Positions 7,256 to 16,537 of a DNA stretch of 64,000 nt are shown here, piece after piece. The stretch is from JBHGBM01 sp041946965 (lineage in GTDB: Bacteria; Acidobacteriota; Terriglobia; Bryobacterales; Bryobacteraceae): assembly GCA_041946965.1 (NCBI GenBank), contig JBHGBM010000020.1, forward strand, positions 10,210 to 74,209. Reading direction: 5' to 3'. Every line of letters begins with the position of its first letter. Within the stretch, counting starts at the first letter, position 1. The position numbers were made by a program, and so were the translations under genes. The notes under the pieces are model-generated. The model made no database searches, had not been told where the DNA came from, and worked only from the letters and a program-made list of their open reading frames with translations.

Positions 7256-10219
7256 CTAGAAGCTGAAACGCAGCGCGAGCTGCAACTGCCGGGCGGTGCC
7301 CGAGCCGATGGTGCGGTTCAGCCCGGCCGAGACCAGGCCGAAACTGGCCGGCGACGTCCAGTTCGTACCGGGGTTGGCAGCCTGGGTGAAATTGAACAGA
7401 TTGAAGGCCTCAAACCGCAGGGTGATGGTCTTCTTCTCCGTAATGTGGTTCACTTTTTGCAGCGACAGGTCAACCTGTCCGGCGCCGGGTCCCCGGGCGA
7501 TGTGGCGGCCGAGGTTACCCCAGGTCCGGCTGGCAGGGGTGGCAAAGGCGGCGGGGTTGAACCAGTGGTCATACCCTTTGTCTGCCGCGTAGATGGAGAC
7601 GCCGGGGACCAGGTTGGGCCGCGGATCCCGGCTGTTGCCGTCCGGAAGGTCATTGGTGCTGCGCGACATGGTGATGTTGAGCGGACGGCCACTGCGCATG
7701 GTCCAGATGCCGCTCATCTCCCAGTTGCCGAAGATGCGCGCCGCCGGACCGCTGGACAGGTACTTCTGGCCCTTGCCGAAGGGCAGTGCGTAAACCCAGT
7801 TGCTGGTGAACACGTGGCGGACGTCCTGGGAGCTGTTGCCACGGTCGCAGGCCCGGCAATCGCTGTTCTGCGGCCGGGCGCCTTCACCGGCGCCGACGCT
7901 ATTGTCGTTGATCGAGTGCGACCACATGTACTCGGTGCCCCAGTTGAGGCCGCGCGAGACGCGCCGGTGCAGCGAGATTTGCAAAGCATTGAAGTTGCTG
8001 TTGCCGTCCTGCCGCTTCTCGTCGATGCGGCCAAAGGTCGGCAGCCGGCGGGTGCGGGTAACCGGGTCGAGCCGGTTGATGTCCAGGCGCGCGAACAGCT
8101 TCTTGCCCACGCTGGCGCTGTAAGCCACCTGGGTCACGAAGCCGGCCGCGAGTTCCTGCTGCACCGAAAATCCCCAGTTGGCGCTGTACAGGTCGCGGCG
8201 ATCGCGCTGGAGCGAGCGGGGGGTGACGCCGACCTCGCGCGCCAGGCCAAGGAAGGGAGTGATCGGGTAGGAGAGTCCCGGGGCCTCGTTCCTGGTCAAC
8301 GAGAAGTTGCTTACGTAGTTGTCGAGGGCCGTGTTGACGTCGTCCACCTGCCCGGGGCCGTGATAGATGCCGCCGCCGGTACGGAAGACGGTTTTGCCCT
8401 TCAGCGCCTTGGGCGCCCATGCCAGGCCGACCCGCGGATCGAAGTTGTTGCGGTCCGGGAAGTACCAGGGCGTTCCCATGGGGCAAAAACCATTGCACTC
8501 CCACGCGTCGAAGACGCGGTAGCGGTCGCGCACTTCGCTGTTCACCCCATAGAACTCGTAGCGCAGGCCGAGGTTCACGGTCAACTCCGGCGTGACCTTG
8601 AAGTCGTTCTGCATGAAGGCCATGTACATCCACTTGCGGGTGCCTTGAACGGGGTATCCGGCGCCGACCGATACCGAGTCCACGGCGTTGTTCAGGAATG
8701 CCGTGCGGTTCGGGTAGGTGACCGACCAGTTAGCCCACAGCGGATCGGCCACGTTGACGTGGATGCGCCGGATTTCGCCGCCGAACTTGAGCGTATGGCG
8801 GCCGCGAGTGATGGCCACGTTGTCGAGCAGCGAATAGGACGTGCCCGCTTCAATGGCCTTATTGTTGTCGTTCAGCGCCACGAAACCGGAAACGTTGATG
8901 GTTTCTTTGGACGGCCCCAGCGTGAACCGGGTCAGCGGTTCGCGGTTGATGCCCGCTTTCACCTCGTTGATGAAGGTCGGGGTAAAGATGCGCTGGTACT
9001 GAATGACAAAGTGCGTCGGCTGAAGCGTGGAGTTCTCGCGATCCCCTTCCACGGCCGTAACCGGCGTGCTGACCACCCCGTTGTCGGTGCTGAAGCGGGC
9101 GTACAGATTGTTGGTGTCGTTGAAGCGATGGTCGATGCGCAGCGATCCGGAATCCTCCGTCCAGCTATTGCTGCGGTCGGCCACGTAGCGGTCGATATCG
9201 GCGTCCGACGTGCGCAGGTTGCCGATAGGATACATCGCCAGGAGCGGCTGGAGGGCGGGGTTGGTGGCCCGGGCGCGGAATGCCGCGCTGGGCACGTCCG
9301 CGCGCATGGTTTGCGACAGCCGCTGCCGCAGTCCTTCGTAGTTGGCGTAAAAGAAGGTGCGGTTCTTGATGATGGGCCCGCCGATGTTGCCGCCGAACTG
9401 GTTGAGACGGAACGGCTGCTTAGAGGTGTCGAAAGGGTTGCGGGCATCGAAGGCGTCGTTGCGGACGAACTCGAACAGGCCGCCGTGGAATTCGTTCGTG
9501 CCGCCCTTGGAAACCAGGTTGATCTGAGCGCCGCCGCCGCTGCCGGATTCGGCCGTGTACAGCGACGAGTTAACGCGGAATTCGGCGATCGAATCCGCGC
9601 TGACCACCAGCCTCAGGTCCGCTTCCATAGTCTGGTCCTTCACGCCGCTGGCATCGACGCCGTCGTACATAAAGTTATTGTCGTCGTTCGACCTGCCGGA
9701 GAAACGGATGCTCCCCATATCGCCCGCGCCGGTATTGACCGCGCCGGGGGCCAGCATCATCAGGCTGGCCCAGTGGCGGCCGTTTAGCGGCATCTCGCGC
9801 ACCTGGGTGGAGCCGATGACGTTCCCCATCGCGGCCGATTCCCGGTCGAGCGTGATGGCCTGGGCTTCCACCGAGATCGTGGTGGTATCCGTCGCGATTT
9901 GCATGCTGATGTCCAGGGTGCGGCTGTCGCCGACCTGCAACCGCACGTCCTTGTGCGTCACGGGCCTGAAGCCTTGTTGGGTTACTTTGACCACGTAAGT
10001 GCCGATAGGTAGGGCTGCAAACGTGTAGTTTCCGGCCGGCCCGGTCTGAACGTCGCGATGAAAACCAGTGTCAGCCGACGTGATTTCCACCGTGGCTCCG
10101 GGGATCACCGCCCCGCTGGGATCGGTGACCGTGCCGACCAGCGTGGCGCGGTCCACCTGCCCGAACAGCAGCGGAGCAAGCAGAAAGAGGATCGTTCGCG
10201 TAAGCGAAAGTCGCAACAT
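7256..10219 (-). CDS. TonB-dependent outer-membrane receptor, Oar-like, with carboxypeptidase-regulatory-like N-domain
   Basis: Large outer-membrane protein (987 residues). It begins with a signal peptide (RTILFLLAPLLFG) and a carboxypeptidase-regulatory-like fold (LVGTVTDPSGAVIPGATV, then YTFAALPIGTYVVKV). A plug-like segment follows, with REMPLNGRHWASLMML and GGAQINLVSKGGTNEFHG, and then a long beta-barrel ending in the terminal Phe expected of outer-membrane barrels (RFSF). The start ATG 10219 is chosen over the in-frame codon at 10243 because AAGGAG lies five bases upstream and the signal peptide then begins properly. It has its own promoter and a hairpin terminator, so it is monocistronic. 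Substrate unknown; no SusD-like partner is adjacent. Confidence 0.88.
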   Translation of the reverse strand: MLRLSLTRTILFLLAPLLFGQVDRATLVGTVTDPSGAVIPGATVEITSADTGFHRDVQTGPAGNYTFAALPIGTYVVKVTQQGFRPVTHKDVRLQVGDSRTLDISMQIATDTTTISVEAQAITLDRESAAMGNVIGSTQVREMPLNGRHWASLMMLAPGAVNTGAGDMGSIRFSGRSNDDNNFMYDGVDASGVKDQTMEADLRLVVSADSIAEFRVNSSLYTAESGSGGGAQINLVSKGGTNEFHGGLFEFVRNDAFDARNPFDTSKQPFRLNQFGGNIGGPIIKNRTFFYANYEGLRQRLSQTMRADVPSAAFRARATNPALQPLLAMYPIGNLRTSDADIDRYVADRSNSWTEDSGSLRIDHRFNDTNNLYARFSTDNGVVSTPVTAVEGDRENSTLQPTHFVIQYQRIFTPTFINEVKAGINREPLTRFTLGPSKETINVSGFVALNDNNKAIEAGTSYSLLDNVAITRGRHTLKFGGEIRRIHVNVADPLWANWSVTYPNRTAFLNNAVDSVSVGAGYPVQGTRKWMYMAFMQNDFKVTPELTVNLGLRYEFYGVNSEVRDRYRVFDAWECNGFCPMGTPWYFPDRNNFDPRVGLAWAPKALKGKTVFRTGGGIYHGPGQVDDVNTALDNYVSNFSLTRNEAPGLSYPITPFLGLAREVGVTPRSLQRDRRDLYSANWGFSVQQELAAGFVTQVAYSASVGKKLFARLDINRLDPVTRTRRLPTFGRIDEKRQDGNSNFNALQISLHRRVSRGLNWGTEYMWSHSINDNSVGAGEGARPQNSDCRACDRGNSSQDVRHVFTSNWVYALPFGKGQKYLSSGPAARIFGNWEMSGIWTMRSGRPLNITMSRSTNDLPDGNSRDPRPNLVPGVSIYAADKGYDHWFNPAAFATPASRTWGNLGRHIARGPGAGQVDLSLQKVNHITEKKTITLRFEAFNLFNFTQAANPGTNWTSPASFGLVSAGLNRTIGSGTARQLQLALRFSF

Positions 10220-10267
10220 GTGCACTCCTTTTCTTAAGTTCATCAGCGTTACCCGAACCGCCGCCCT

Positions 10268-10277
10268 GAGTGCACTC
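10268..10277. promoter_or_regulatory. Perfect 10-bp palindrome just downstream of the receptor promoter
   Basis: GAGTGCACTC is its own reverse complement and lies 12 bases after the -10 hexamer. The eight-base half GTGCACTC recurs at 10220-10227, overlapping the Shine-Dalgarno region. This could be an operator for a dimeric repressor, possibly the Crp/Fnr-like protein encoded next door; inference only. Confidence 0.35.
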
Positions 10278-10289
10278 TGCTGGTCTGGG

Positions 10290-10318
10290 ATGTTATCGAA
10301 TACTTAGCGTACAGTCAA
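10290..10318 (-). promoter_or_regulatory. Sigma-70-like promoter of the outer-membrane receptor gene
   Basis: Minus-strand TTGACT (10318-10313), a 17-base spacer and TAACAT (10295-10290) give near-consensus hexamers at ideal spacing, about 70 bases before the start codon at 10219. Confidence 0.6.
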
Positions 10319-10342
10319 TAGGGGCAGGGCAGAAAATTACGC

Positions 10343-11074
10343 CTATGCGGTATGGGCGCGGGCGGCGAGCAGACGGTCGTATTCGCGGCGGATGGTGCGG
10401 TAGCAGTCGCAAGCCTGCTTTTCCAGGCCCGCTCGCCAGGGGATGGACATCATGCCGCGGCTGTAGCGGATGAGCCCCTGCTGCTGGAATTTCTCGGCCA
10501 CCTCGCTGACGCTGGCGCGGCGGACGGCGAGCATCTGGGCCAGCAGTTGGTGGGTGACGGGGAATTCCGCCGGGCCGAGGCGGTCGTCGAGCATTAACAG
10601 CCACCGGGCGCAGCGCTGCTCCACCCGGTGCGCCCGGCTGCACGCGAGTCCCTGGGCCAACATGACCATGAAGGCGTGCGCGTAGCGGCGCAGGGCGGCG
10701 TCCACGGCGCCGTGGCGCTCGCACTCCGCGTTGAGGATCTCGGCCTTCATGCGCAGGGCCATGGCGGGAACCTCGACGCGCTCGCTGAACGCGGTTCGGC
10801 CGTCGCCGAGCGTAAGCGGCAGGCCGGTCATGCCTTCGTTGCCGACCATGCCGACGTCGATGCTTTCCTCCCGGCCGGTTCCCGCGCACACCGAGATCAC
10901 GCCGCTGAGGGGAAACCAGGCATACCGGATCGGTCTGCTGGAGCGGTTCAACTGCTGGCCGGCCGCCAGCGCCACGGGCTGCAAGTGCGGCCTGAGGCGC
11001 TCATAATCCGCGTGCGGCAATGTCGCCAGCAACGCGTTCTGGCCGGGTATGTGAATGACTTTCGTTTCGGCCAT
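10343..11074 (-). CDS. Crp/Fnr-family transcriptional regulator (second, divergent type)
   Basis: Regulator of 243 residues, distinct from the one at 5.9 kb. The N-terminal effector domain has YAWFPLSGVISV and VGNEGMTGLPLTLG, features of the Crp-like subgroup in which the effector site is degenerate. The C-terminal helix-turn-helix spans LLAQMLAVRRASVSEVAEKF, with Arg-Ala-Ser in place of the usual TSREI motif. ATG 11074 is preferred over the in-frame GTG at 11116, which would add 14 residues not typical of the family. Effector and targets unknown. It lies about 100 bases upstream of the receptor gene on the same strand. Confidence 0.85.
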   Translation of the reverse strand: MAETKVIHIPGQNALLATLPHADYERLRPHLQPVALAAGQQLNRSSRPIRYAWFPLSGVISVCAGTGREESIDVGMVGNEGMTGLPLTLGDGRTAFSERVEVPAMALRMKAEILNAECERHGAVDAALRRYAHAFMVMLAQGLACSRAHRVEQRCARWLLMLDDRLGPAEFPVTHQLLAQMLAVRRASVSEVAEKFQQQGLIRYSRGMMSIPWRAGLEKQACDCYRTIRREYDRLLAARAHTA

Positions 11075-11149
11075 TGATGAGAACCAAGGATACGCCTTCC
11101 ACGTGTTCCGCGCCACTCCCCAACGTGAGGCAACGTACCGCCGGGGCAG

Positions 11150-12325
11150 CTAGCGTACCCAGTTCGCCATGCCGGTAATTATCAGCGCGTTGGTGAAATC
11201 GATGAGGAAGGCCCCCACCAGGGTCACGGTCAGGAACGCCTGCGGCGAAGGCCCGAAACGGCGGTCCAGTTCGTCCATGGCGGCCACCGCATTGGCCGTG
11301 GTGCCCAGCATGAACCCGCAATAGCCGGCCGCCATTACCGCCGACTCGTAGTTGCGCCCCATCACGGGGAATGAGATTGCCACACAAAGCAACAGGGCGA
11401 GCGCCACCTGGGCGGCCAGCATGACGAAAAGGGGCAGGGCCAGCGCCGCCAGTTCCCACAGGCGGAGGGTGAGCAGCGCCATCACGATAAACAGGTACAG
11501 GGCGATGTTGCCCAGCGCCGCCACGCCGCGGCTTTCGAGCCGCGCGAACCCGAAGCGGTCGTCGAAGTTGCGCAGGATCGCGGCGGCGATCATGGCGCCG
11601 ATGTAGGCGGGCAGGACGGCGCCGGTGCGCTCGATGGCCGCGCTGATGAGATTGCCCGCTCCCATGCAGACCGCGATCGCGATCACGGCGGGGAGCAGGA
11701 CCGGTCCGGAATCCGCGGCGGCCGCCACCGTGGGGGCGGGGCCGGGGCCCGGCCCGGCAAGGCGGCGCCGGGCGATAAGCCACGCGCCCGTGTACCCGCT
11801 GAGCAGGCCCGCCACGGTGATGCCGAAGGTGGCGGAGGCCAGACCCACCACCGCCGCCCCCTGAGTCCCCATTTTCTCGAAGGTCGGGCCGAAGGCCAGC
11901 GAAGTCGCCGGGCCGCCCGCCAGCGCCACCGAACCCGAGACAATCCCGAGCAGCGGGTCCAACCCGAAAGCGCGCGCCAGAACGATGCCGAGCCCGTTCT
12001 GAAGGACGGCGCCCAGCGTCGCCACTCCGAGGTAGAGCAGCAGTTGCGGCCCGCCGCGCCGCACCACCCGCCAACTGGCGCCGAGCCCTACGGTGGTGAA
12101 GAAGGCGATCATGGACAGGTTCCGCAGACTCATGTCCATCTCGAAATTCACCCGGCCGCGCAGCCCGAGTGTGAGAAGGGCATACACCAACCCGCCCGCC
12201 ACCGGAGCGGGAATGGAGAGCCGCCGGAGCAGGCCGAGCCGGGCGCGGAGCCACTCTCCGAGGGCTACCCCGAGAGCCGCCAGCGCGAGCACGTGCAGGC
12301 TGTTCAGGGTGATGGTAAGCGGCAT
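11150..12325 (-). CDS. gltS: Sodium/glutamate symporter GltS-like
   Basis: Polytopic membrane protein of 391 residues matching the GltS family, which takes up glutamate with Na+. It has about ten membrane helices in two inverted halves. The loops GSVALAGGPATSLAFGP (first half) and AGYCGFMLGTTANAVAAMD (second half) correspond to the Gly/Ala-rich reentrant loops of the family. The start ATG 12325 shares its A with the TGA of the UbiD-family gene (TGATG), indicating translational coupling. The longer frame to 12400 overlaps the upstream gene and is rejected. Substrate could be another dicarboxylate amino acid. Confidence 0.88.
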   Translation of the reverse strand: MPLTITLNSLHVLALAALGVALGEWLRARLGLLRRLSIPAPVAGGLVYALLTLGLRGRVNFEMDMSLRNLSMIAFFTTVGLGASWRVVRRGGPQLLLYLGVATLGAVLQNGLGIVLARAFGLDPLLGIVSGSVALAGGPATSLAFGPTFEKMGTQGAAVVGLASATFGITVAGLLSGYTGAWLIARRRLAGPGPGPAPTVAAAADSGPVLLPAVIAIAVCMGAGNLISAAIERTGAVLPAYIGAMIAAAILRNFDDRFGFARLESRGVAALGNIALYLFIVMALLTLRLWELAALALPLFVMLAAQVALALLLCVAISFPVMGRNYESAVMAAGYCGFMLGTTANAVAAMDELDRRFGPSPQAFLTVTLVGAFLIDFTNALIITGMANWVR

Positions 12326-13761
12326 CAGAGCCCCGCGCGCGCCCACAGTTCGTCCACGCGCGCGCGCACTTCGGGCGACATGCGGATCACGCCGGGCCAC
12401 GGCCGGGAAAAACCTTCACCGGGCCACTTGCGGGTGGCGTCAACGCCCATCTTGGAGCCGAAATTCGGCAGCCGGCTGGCGTGATCGAGCGAATCCACCG
12501 GGCCGAGGGTGAACTGGATGTCGCGCTCCGGGTCGATGTTGTTGAGCGCCTTCCAGGCCACTTCGCGCACGTCCTGCACGTTGACGTCTTCATCCACCAC
12601 CACGATGCACTTGGTGAACATGGCTTGTCCCAGCCCCCAGATGGCGGACATGACCTTGCGCGCGTGCCCGGGGTACGACTTGCGGATGGAGACCAGCATC
12701 AGGTTGTGAAACACGCCCTCGGCGGGCATGCACATATCGCGCACTTCCGGCAGTTGCAGGCGCATGAGCGGCAGGAAGATGCGCTCGATGGCCTTGCCCA
12801 TGTAGTAGTCCTCCATGGGCGGGGGGCCGACGACGGTGGCCGTGTAGACGGGGTCGCGGCGCTGGGTGATGCAGGTGACGTGAAACACGGGGTAATCGTC
12901 CGCCAGCGAGTAAAAACCCGTGTGGTCGCCGAAGGGGCCTTCGGTGCGGAGTTCGCCAAGCTCGACGTAGCCTTCCAGCACGATTTCCGCCTGCGCGGGG
13001 ACCTCCAGGTCGCAGGTGCGGCACTTGACCATATCGACGGGGCTGTTGCGCAGGAAACCCGCGATCATCATCTCGTCCAGGTCCGGCGGCAGGGGCAGGA
13101 CGGCGGAGAACATGGTGGCCGGATCGGCGCCGATGGCCACCGCCACCTCCATGCGGGCGGCCTGCGTCCGGCGGTAGTGCTCCGCGCCCTGCTTGTGGGT
13201 CTGCCAGTGCATGCCGGCGGTGCGCCCGTCGAAGATCTGCATGCGGTACATGCCGCAGTTGCGCTTGCCGGTGTCGGGGTTTTTCGAGAACACCAGGGGC
13301 AGGGTGATGAAGCGGCCGGCGTCGCCGGGCCAGCATTGCAGCACGGGGTAATCGAGGAGTGAAAAACCTTCTTCCCGGACGATTTCCTGGCAGGGAGCGC
13401 GCGACACCATGCGGGGGAAGAACCCGCCCATTTCCGCGAGCTTGGGCAGCATCTTGAGCTTGCCGATGAGCCCCTCCGGCATGCGCATTTCCAGGTACTC
13501 CGAGATGCGGCGCGCCACCGCGTCCATGGATTCGACTTCCAACGCGATCCGCATCCTCCGCTCCGAGCCGAAAGCATTCATCAGCACCGGTATGGAGGAG
13601 CCTTTGGGTTTTTCAAACAGCAGGGCGGGACCGCCGCTCTTGACGGCGCGGTCGGCGAACACGGTCATTTCCAGGACCGGATCCACTTCGAAGGGGATGC
13701 GTTTCAGCTCGCCGGCGCCCTCCAGGGCGCGGATGAAATCGCGCAGGTCCGTGTAAGGCAT
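12325..13761 (-). CDS. UbiD-family prenylated-FMN-dependent decarboxylase
   Basis: Cytoplasmic (de)carboxylase of 478 residues that would use prenylated FMN made by a UbiX partner. It has the UbiD N-terminal flavin-like domain (YTDLRDFIRALEGAGELKRI) and NCGMYRMQIFDGRTAGMHW. The catalytic segment ELRTEGPFGDHTGFYSL contains the conserved Glu-Gly-Pro and metal ligands, and the dimerisation region ends with SRLPNFGSKMGVDATRKW. Family members act in ubiquinone/menaquinone synthesis or on aromatic acids; which applies here is not shown. No ubiX is adjacent. ATG 13761 is preferred over TTG at 13764. It is coupled to gltS downstream and divergent from fabG. Confidence 0.9.
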   Translation of the reverse strand: MPYTDLRDFIRALEGAGELKRIPFEVDPVLEMTVFADRAVKSGGPALLFEKPKGSSIPVLMNAFGSERRMRIALEVESMDAVARRISEYLEMRMPEGLIGKLKMLPKLAEMGGFFPRMVSRAPCQEIVREEGFSLLDYPVLQCWPGDAGRFITLPLVFSKNPDTGKRNCGMYRMQIFDGRTAGMHWQTHKQGAEHYRRTQAARMEVAVAIGADPATMFSAVLPLPPDLDEMMIAGFLRNSPVDMVKCRTCDLEVPAQAEIVLEGYVELGELRTEGPFGDHTGFYSLADDYPVFHVTCITQRRDPVYTATVVGPPPMEDYYMGKAIERIFLPLMRLQLPEVRDMCMPAEGVFHNLMLVSIRKSYPGHARKVMSAIWGLGQAMFTKCIVVVDEDVNVQDVREVAWKALNNIDPERDIQFTLGPVDSLDHASRLPNFGSKMGVDATRKWPGEGFSRPWPGVIRMSPEVRARVDELWARAGL

Positions 13762-13807
13762 CAATTTCTACTATGATTGTTTTTTAGCGCAATACTCAAG
13801 GAGAGAA

Positions 13808-14542
<735 letters not shown>

Positions 14543-14637
14543 GGGGTGTCGAGCCGGGCCGGGGGGGGCGAGTCCGGGTCCGGGACTGCGTTTTGGGCGT
14601 TAGATGTCAACTTGAACGCAGCCCGATTCAACTGTCG

Positions 14638-15561
14638 CTACCGCGTAGTCAGGGTCTTCAGGTCCTTCAGCACGCTGAGCAGGCCGGGCACCAGGGTGAT
14701 CACGAACAGCACCGGCAGGATGAAGACCACGATGGGGAACAGCATCTTGATGCCGGCTTTTCCCACCGCGGCTTCGGCGCGCAGGCGGCGGCGCGTGCGC
14801 AGCGCGTCGGCGTAAACCTTGAGCGCCTGCGAGAGGCTGGTGCCGAAGCGCTCGCTCTGCACGATCATGGCGGCGAGCGACTTGATATCCTCGATGCCCG
14901 TGCGCCGCACCAGTTGCTGGAAGGCCACGGTGCGCTCCTGGCCTGCGCGCACCTGCATCACCACGGTGTAGAACTCGTTGGCCAGTTCCGGGTAGATGTA
15001 CTGCATCTCCTCGGCCACGCGCGTCATGGCCTGGTCGAGCGCCAGGCCCGTGCCCAGCACGATGCCGAGCAGATCGACGGTATCGGGCAGCGCCTCCTGG
15101 AGCTTGCGGCGGTAGCGCTTCACCAGCCGGTGCAGCACCTGGCCGGGCAGCGTGAACCCGAGGATGGCCGCCGCCGCCATGCCGCCCAGCATCTGCATGA
15201 AATCGTTGTTCCTCTGGAGCCAGAACATGCCGCCCAGCAGGCCCGCCAGGAACAGAATGGTGAAGATCAGGTACGCGACCACTGCGCCTTTGCGCCGGAT
15301 GCCGGCGTTGTGCAGCCGCTTCTCGTTTTCGTTGATCCAGTCTTCGCCGCCGGGGACCAGGCTGACCAGCCAGAGGAACTTGGCTACGAAGCCCGCGCCC
15401 GCCTTGCGCCTGGGCCCGCGCGCGGCGCTGGTCATGGCGTTCGATTGCAGCTCTTCGAGCCGGTCGGCCAGCGGGTCCTCTTGCGTCTGGAACAGCAGCG
15501 TGCCCGACCACAACATCAGCAACAGCGTGGCGAACGCGAGAGTGAAGAAGACGATCAGCAT
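14638..15561 (-). CDS. tadC: Tad pilus inner-membrane platform protein TadC
   Basis: Type II secretion F-domain membrane protein (307 residues), one of the two platform proteins on which the Tad ATPase acts to extrude Flp pilin. An N-terminal helix is followed by a soluble segment and a helix pair around residues 90-130. The T2SF domain (LPDTVDLLGIVLGTGLALDQAM to SERFGTSLSQALKVYADALR) and two C-terminal helices come after. It is the last gene of the Tad operon, four bases after tadB. I see only a weak hairpin in the 95 bases that separate it from convergent fabG. Confidence 0.9.
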   Translation of the reverse strand: MLIVFFTLAFATLLLMLWSGTLLFQTQEDPLADRLEELQSNAMTSAARGPRRKAGAGFVAKFLWLVSLVPGGEDWINENEKRLHNAGIRRKGAVVAYLIFTILFLAGLLGGMFWLQRNNDFMQMLGGMAAAAILGFTLPGQVLHRLVKRYRRKLQEALPDTVDLLGIVLGTGLALDQAMTRVAEEMQYIYPELANEFYTVVMQVRAGQERTVAFQQLVRRTGIEDIKSLAAMIVQSERFGTSLSQALKVYADALRTRRRLRAEAAVGKAGIKMLFPIVVFILPVLFVITLVPGLLSVLKDLKTLTTR

Positions 15562-15565
15562 GGCG

Positions 15566-16534
15566 TCAAACCCGTATGTTGGCGATGCGCCGGATCACCA
15601 GAATGCCGACGATCTCGGAAATAATCGCGTAGGTCAGGAACTTGCTGCCGGTCTCATCCGTGTAGAGCAGCTTGATGTACTCCGGCTTCAGCACCCAGAA
15701 GCCCAGGCCCACCACGACCGGCATGAGGCACAGCAATCCGGCGGAGAAGCGCTGCTGCGCCGTGTGCGCCTTCAGCTTGGCGGCCATGTTGAGGCGTTCG
15801 CGGACCAGGGCGGAAAGGTTTTCGAGCACCGCCACCATGTTCGCGCCCGTCTGCCGCTGGAGGATCAGGCCGGTGACGAAAAACTTCAGGTCGATCAGCG
15901 GCACGCGGGCGCCCAGGTTGTGCAGCGCCGGCTCCAGTTGCGATCCGAGCGCCAGCTCTTCCATCAGCTTCTTGAATTCCATGCGCACCGGGTCGGCCGT
16001 CTCCGTCCCGATGGTTTCCAGCCCGCTATGGATGTTGTGGCCGGCGCGCATGGTGCGGGTAAACAGGTCGATGGCGTCCGGCAGCATCTCTTCAAAGCGC
16101 TTCAGACGGCGGGCGCGCACGCGCATGATGTACACCGCGGGCGCGGCTCCCACGGCGCCCGCGATCAGCAGGCGCAGCAGTTGCAACTGCAATCCGAACA
16201 GGCCGAGCACGAGGTAAACGGCGATGACCAGCACGACCTGGATACCGGCGATATCGGCCGCGCGGTATTTCAGGTTGGCCTGGTCGATGTACTGCTGCAA
16301 ACGCCGCAGCGCGCCGATCCAGCTCATCAGGTCGCCCAGGGCCGCGAACGAGCCGCGCTGCTCCTTGCGGATCAGCTCGCTCGATGCGCTCGACCGCGAG
16401 CGCAGGTTCATGCGCAGATCGCGCATGCGCGCGGCCAGGCGTTGTGCCGCGTGCTGCTGCGGCACGGTCCACGTGTAATAGCCCACGCCGAACAGCGCGG
16501 CCGAGAAAATCAGAAATGCGACCCAGACAAACAA
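15566..16534 (-). CDS. tadB: Tad pilus inner-membrane platform protein TadB
   Basis: T2SF-domain protein (322 residues), partner of TadC. It has an N-terminal helix, a basic soluble segment, a helix pair (about residues 100-135) and the F-domain motif MLPDAIDLFTRTMRAGHNIHSGL. Two C-terminal helices follow. It starts at TTG 16534, supported by GAAGGT five bases upstream and by lying three bases after the tadA stop. Two-helix/F-domain/two-helix architecture and position define it as TadB rather than a general type IV pilus PilC. Confidence 0.9.
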   Translation of the reverse strand: MFVWVAFLIFSAALFGVGYYTWTVPQQHAAQRLAARMRDLRMNLRSRSSASSELIRKEQRGSFAALGDLMSWIGALRRLQQYIDQANLKYRAADIAGIQVVLVIAVYLVLGLFGLQLQLLRLLIAGAVGAAPAVYIMRVRARRLKRFEEMLPDAIDLFTRTMRAGHNIHSGLETIGTETADPVRMEFKKLMEELALGSQLEPALHNLGARVPLIDLKFFVTGLILQRQTGANMVAVLENLSALVRERLNMAAKLKAHTAQQRFSAGLLCLMPVVVGLGFWVLKPEYIKLLYTDETGSKFLTYAIISEIVGILVIRRIANIRV

Positions 16535-16537
16535 GGG

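Noticed and set aside
7187..9787. Very long plus-strand open frame antisense to the outer-membrane receptor gene
   Set aside because: Composition is Arg/Ala/Val/Gly-rich without domains, it lacks a plausible ribosome site, and the opposite strand encodes a clear receptor. High GC makes long antisense frames common.
14571..14590. Possible terminator between fabG and tadC
   Set aside because: Only a five-base stem in GC-rich sequence, followed by a short T run; not strong enough to call.
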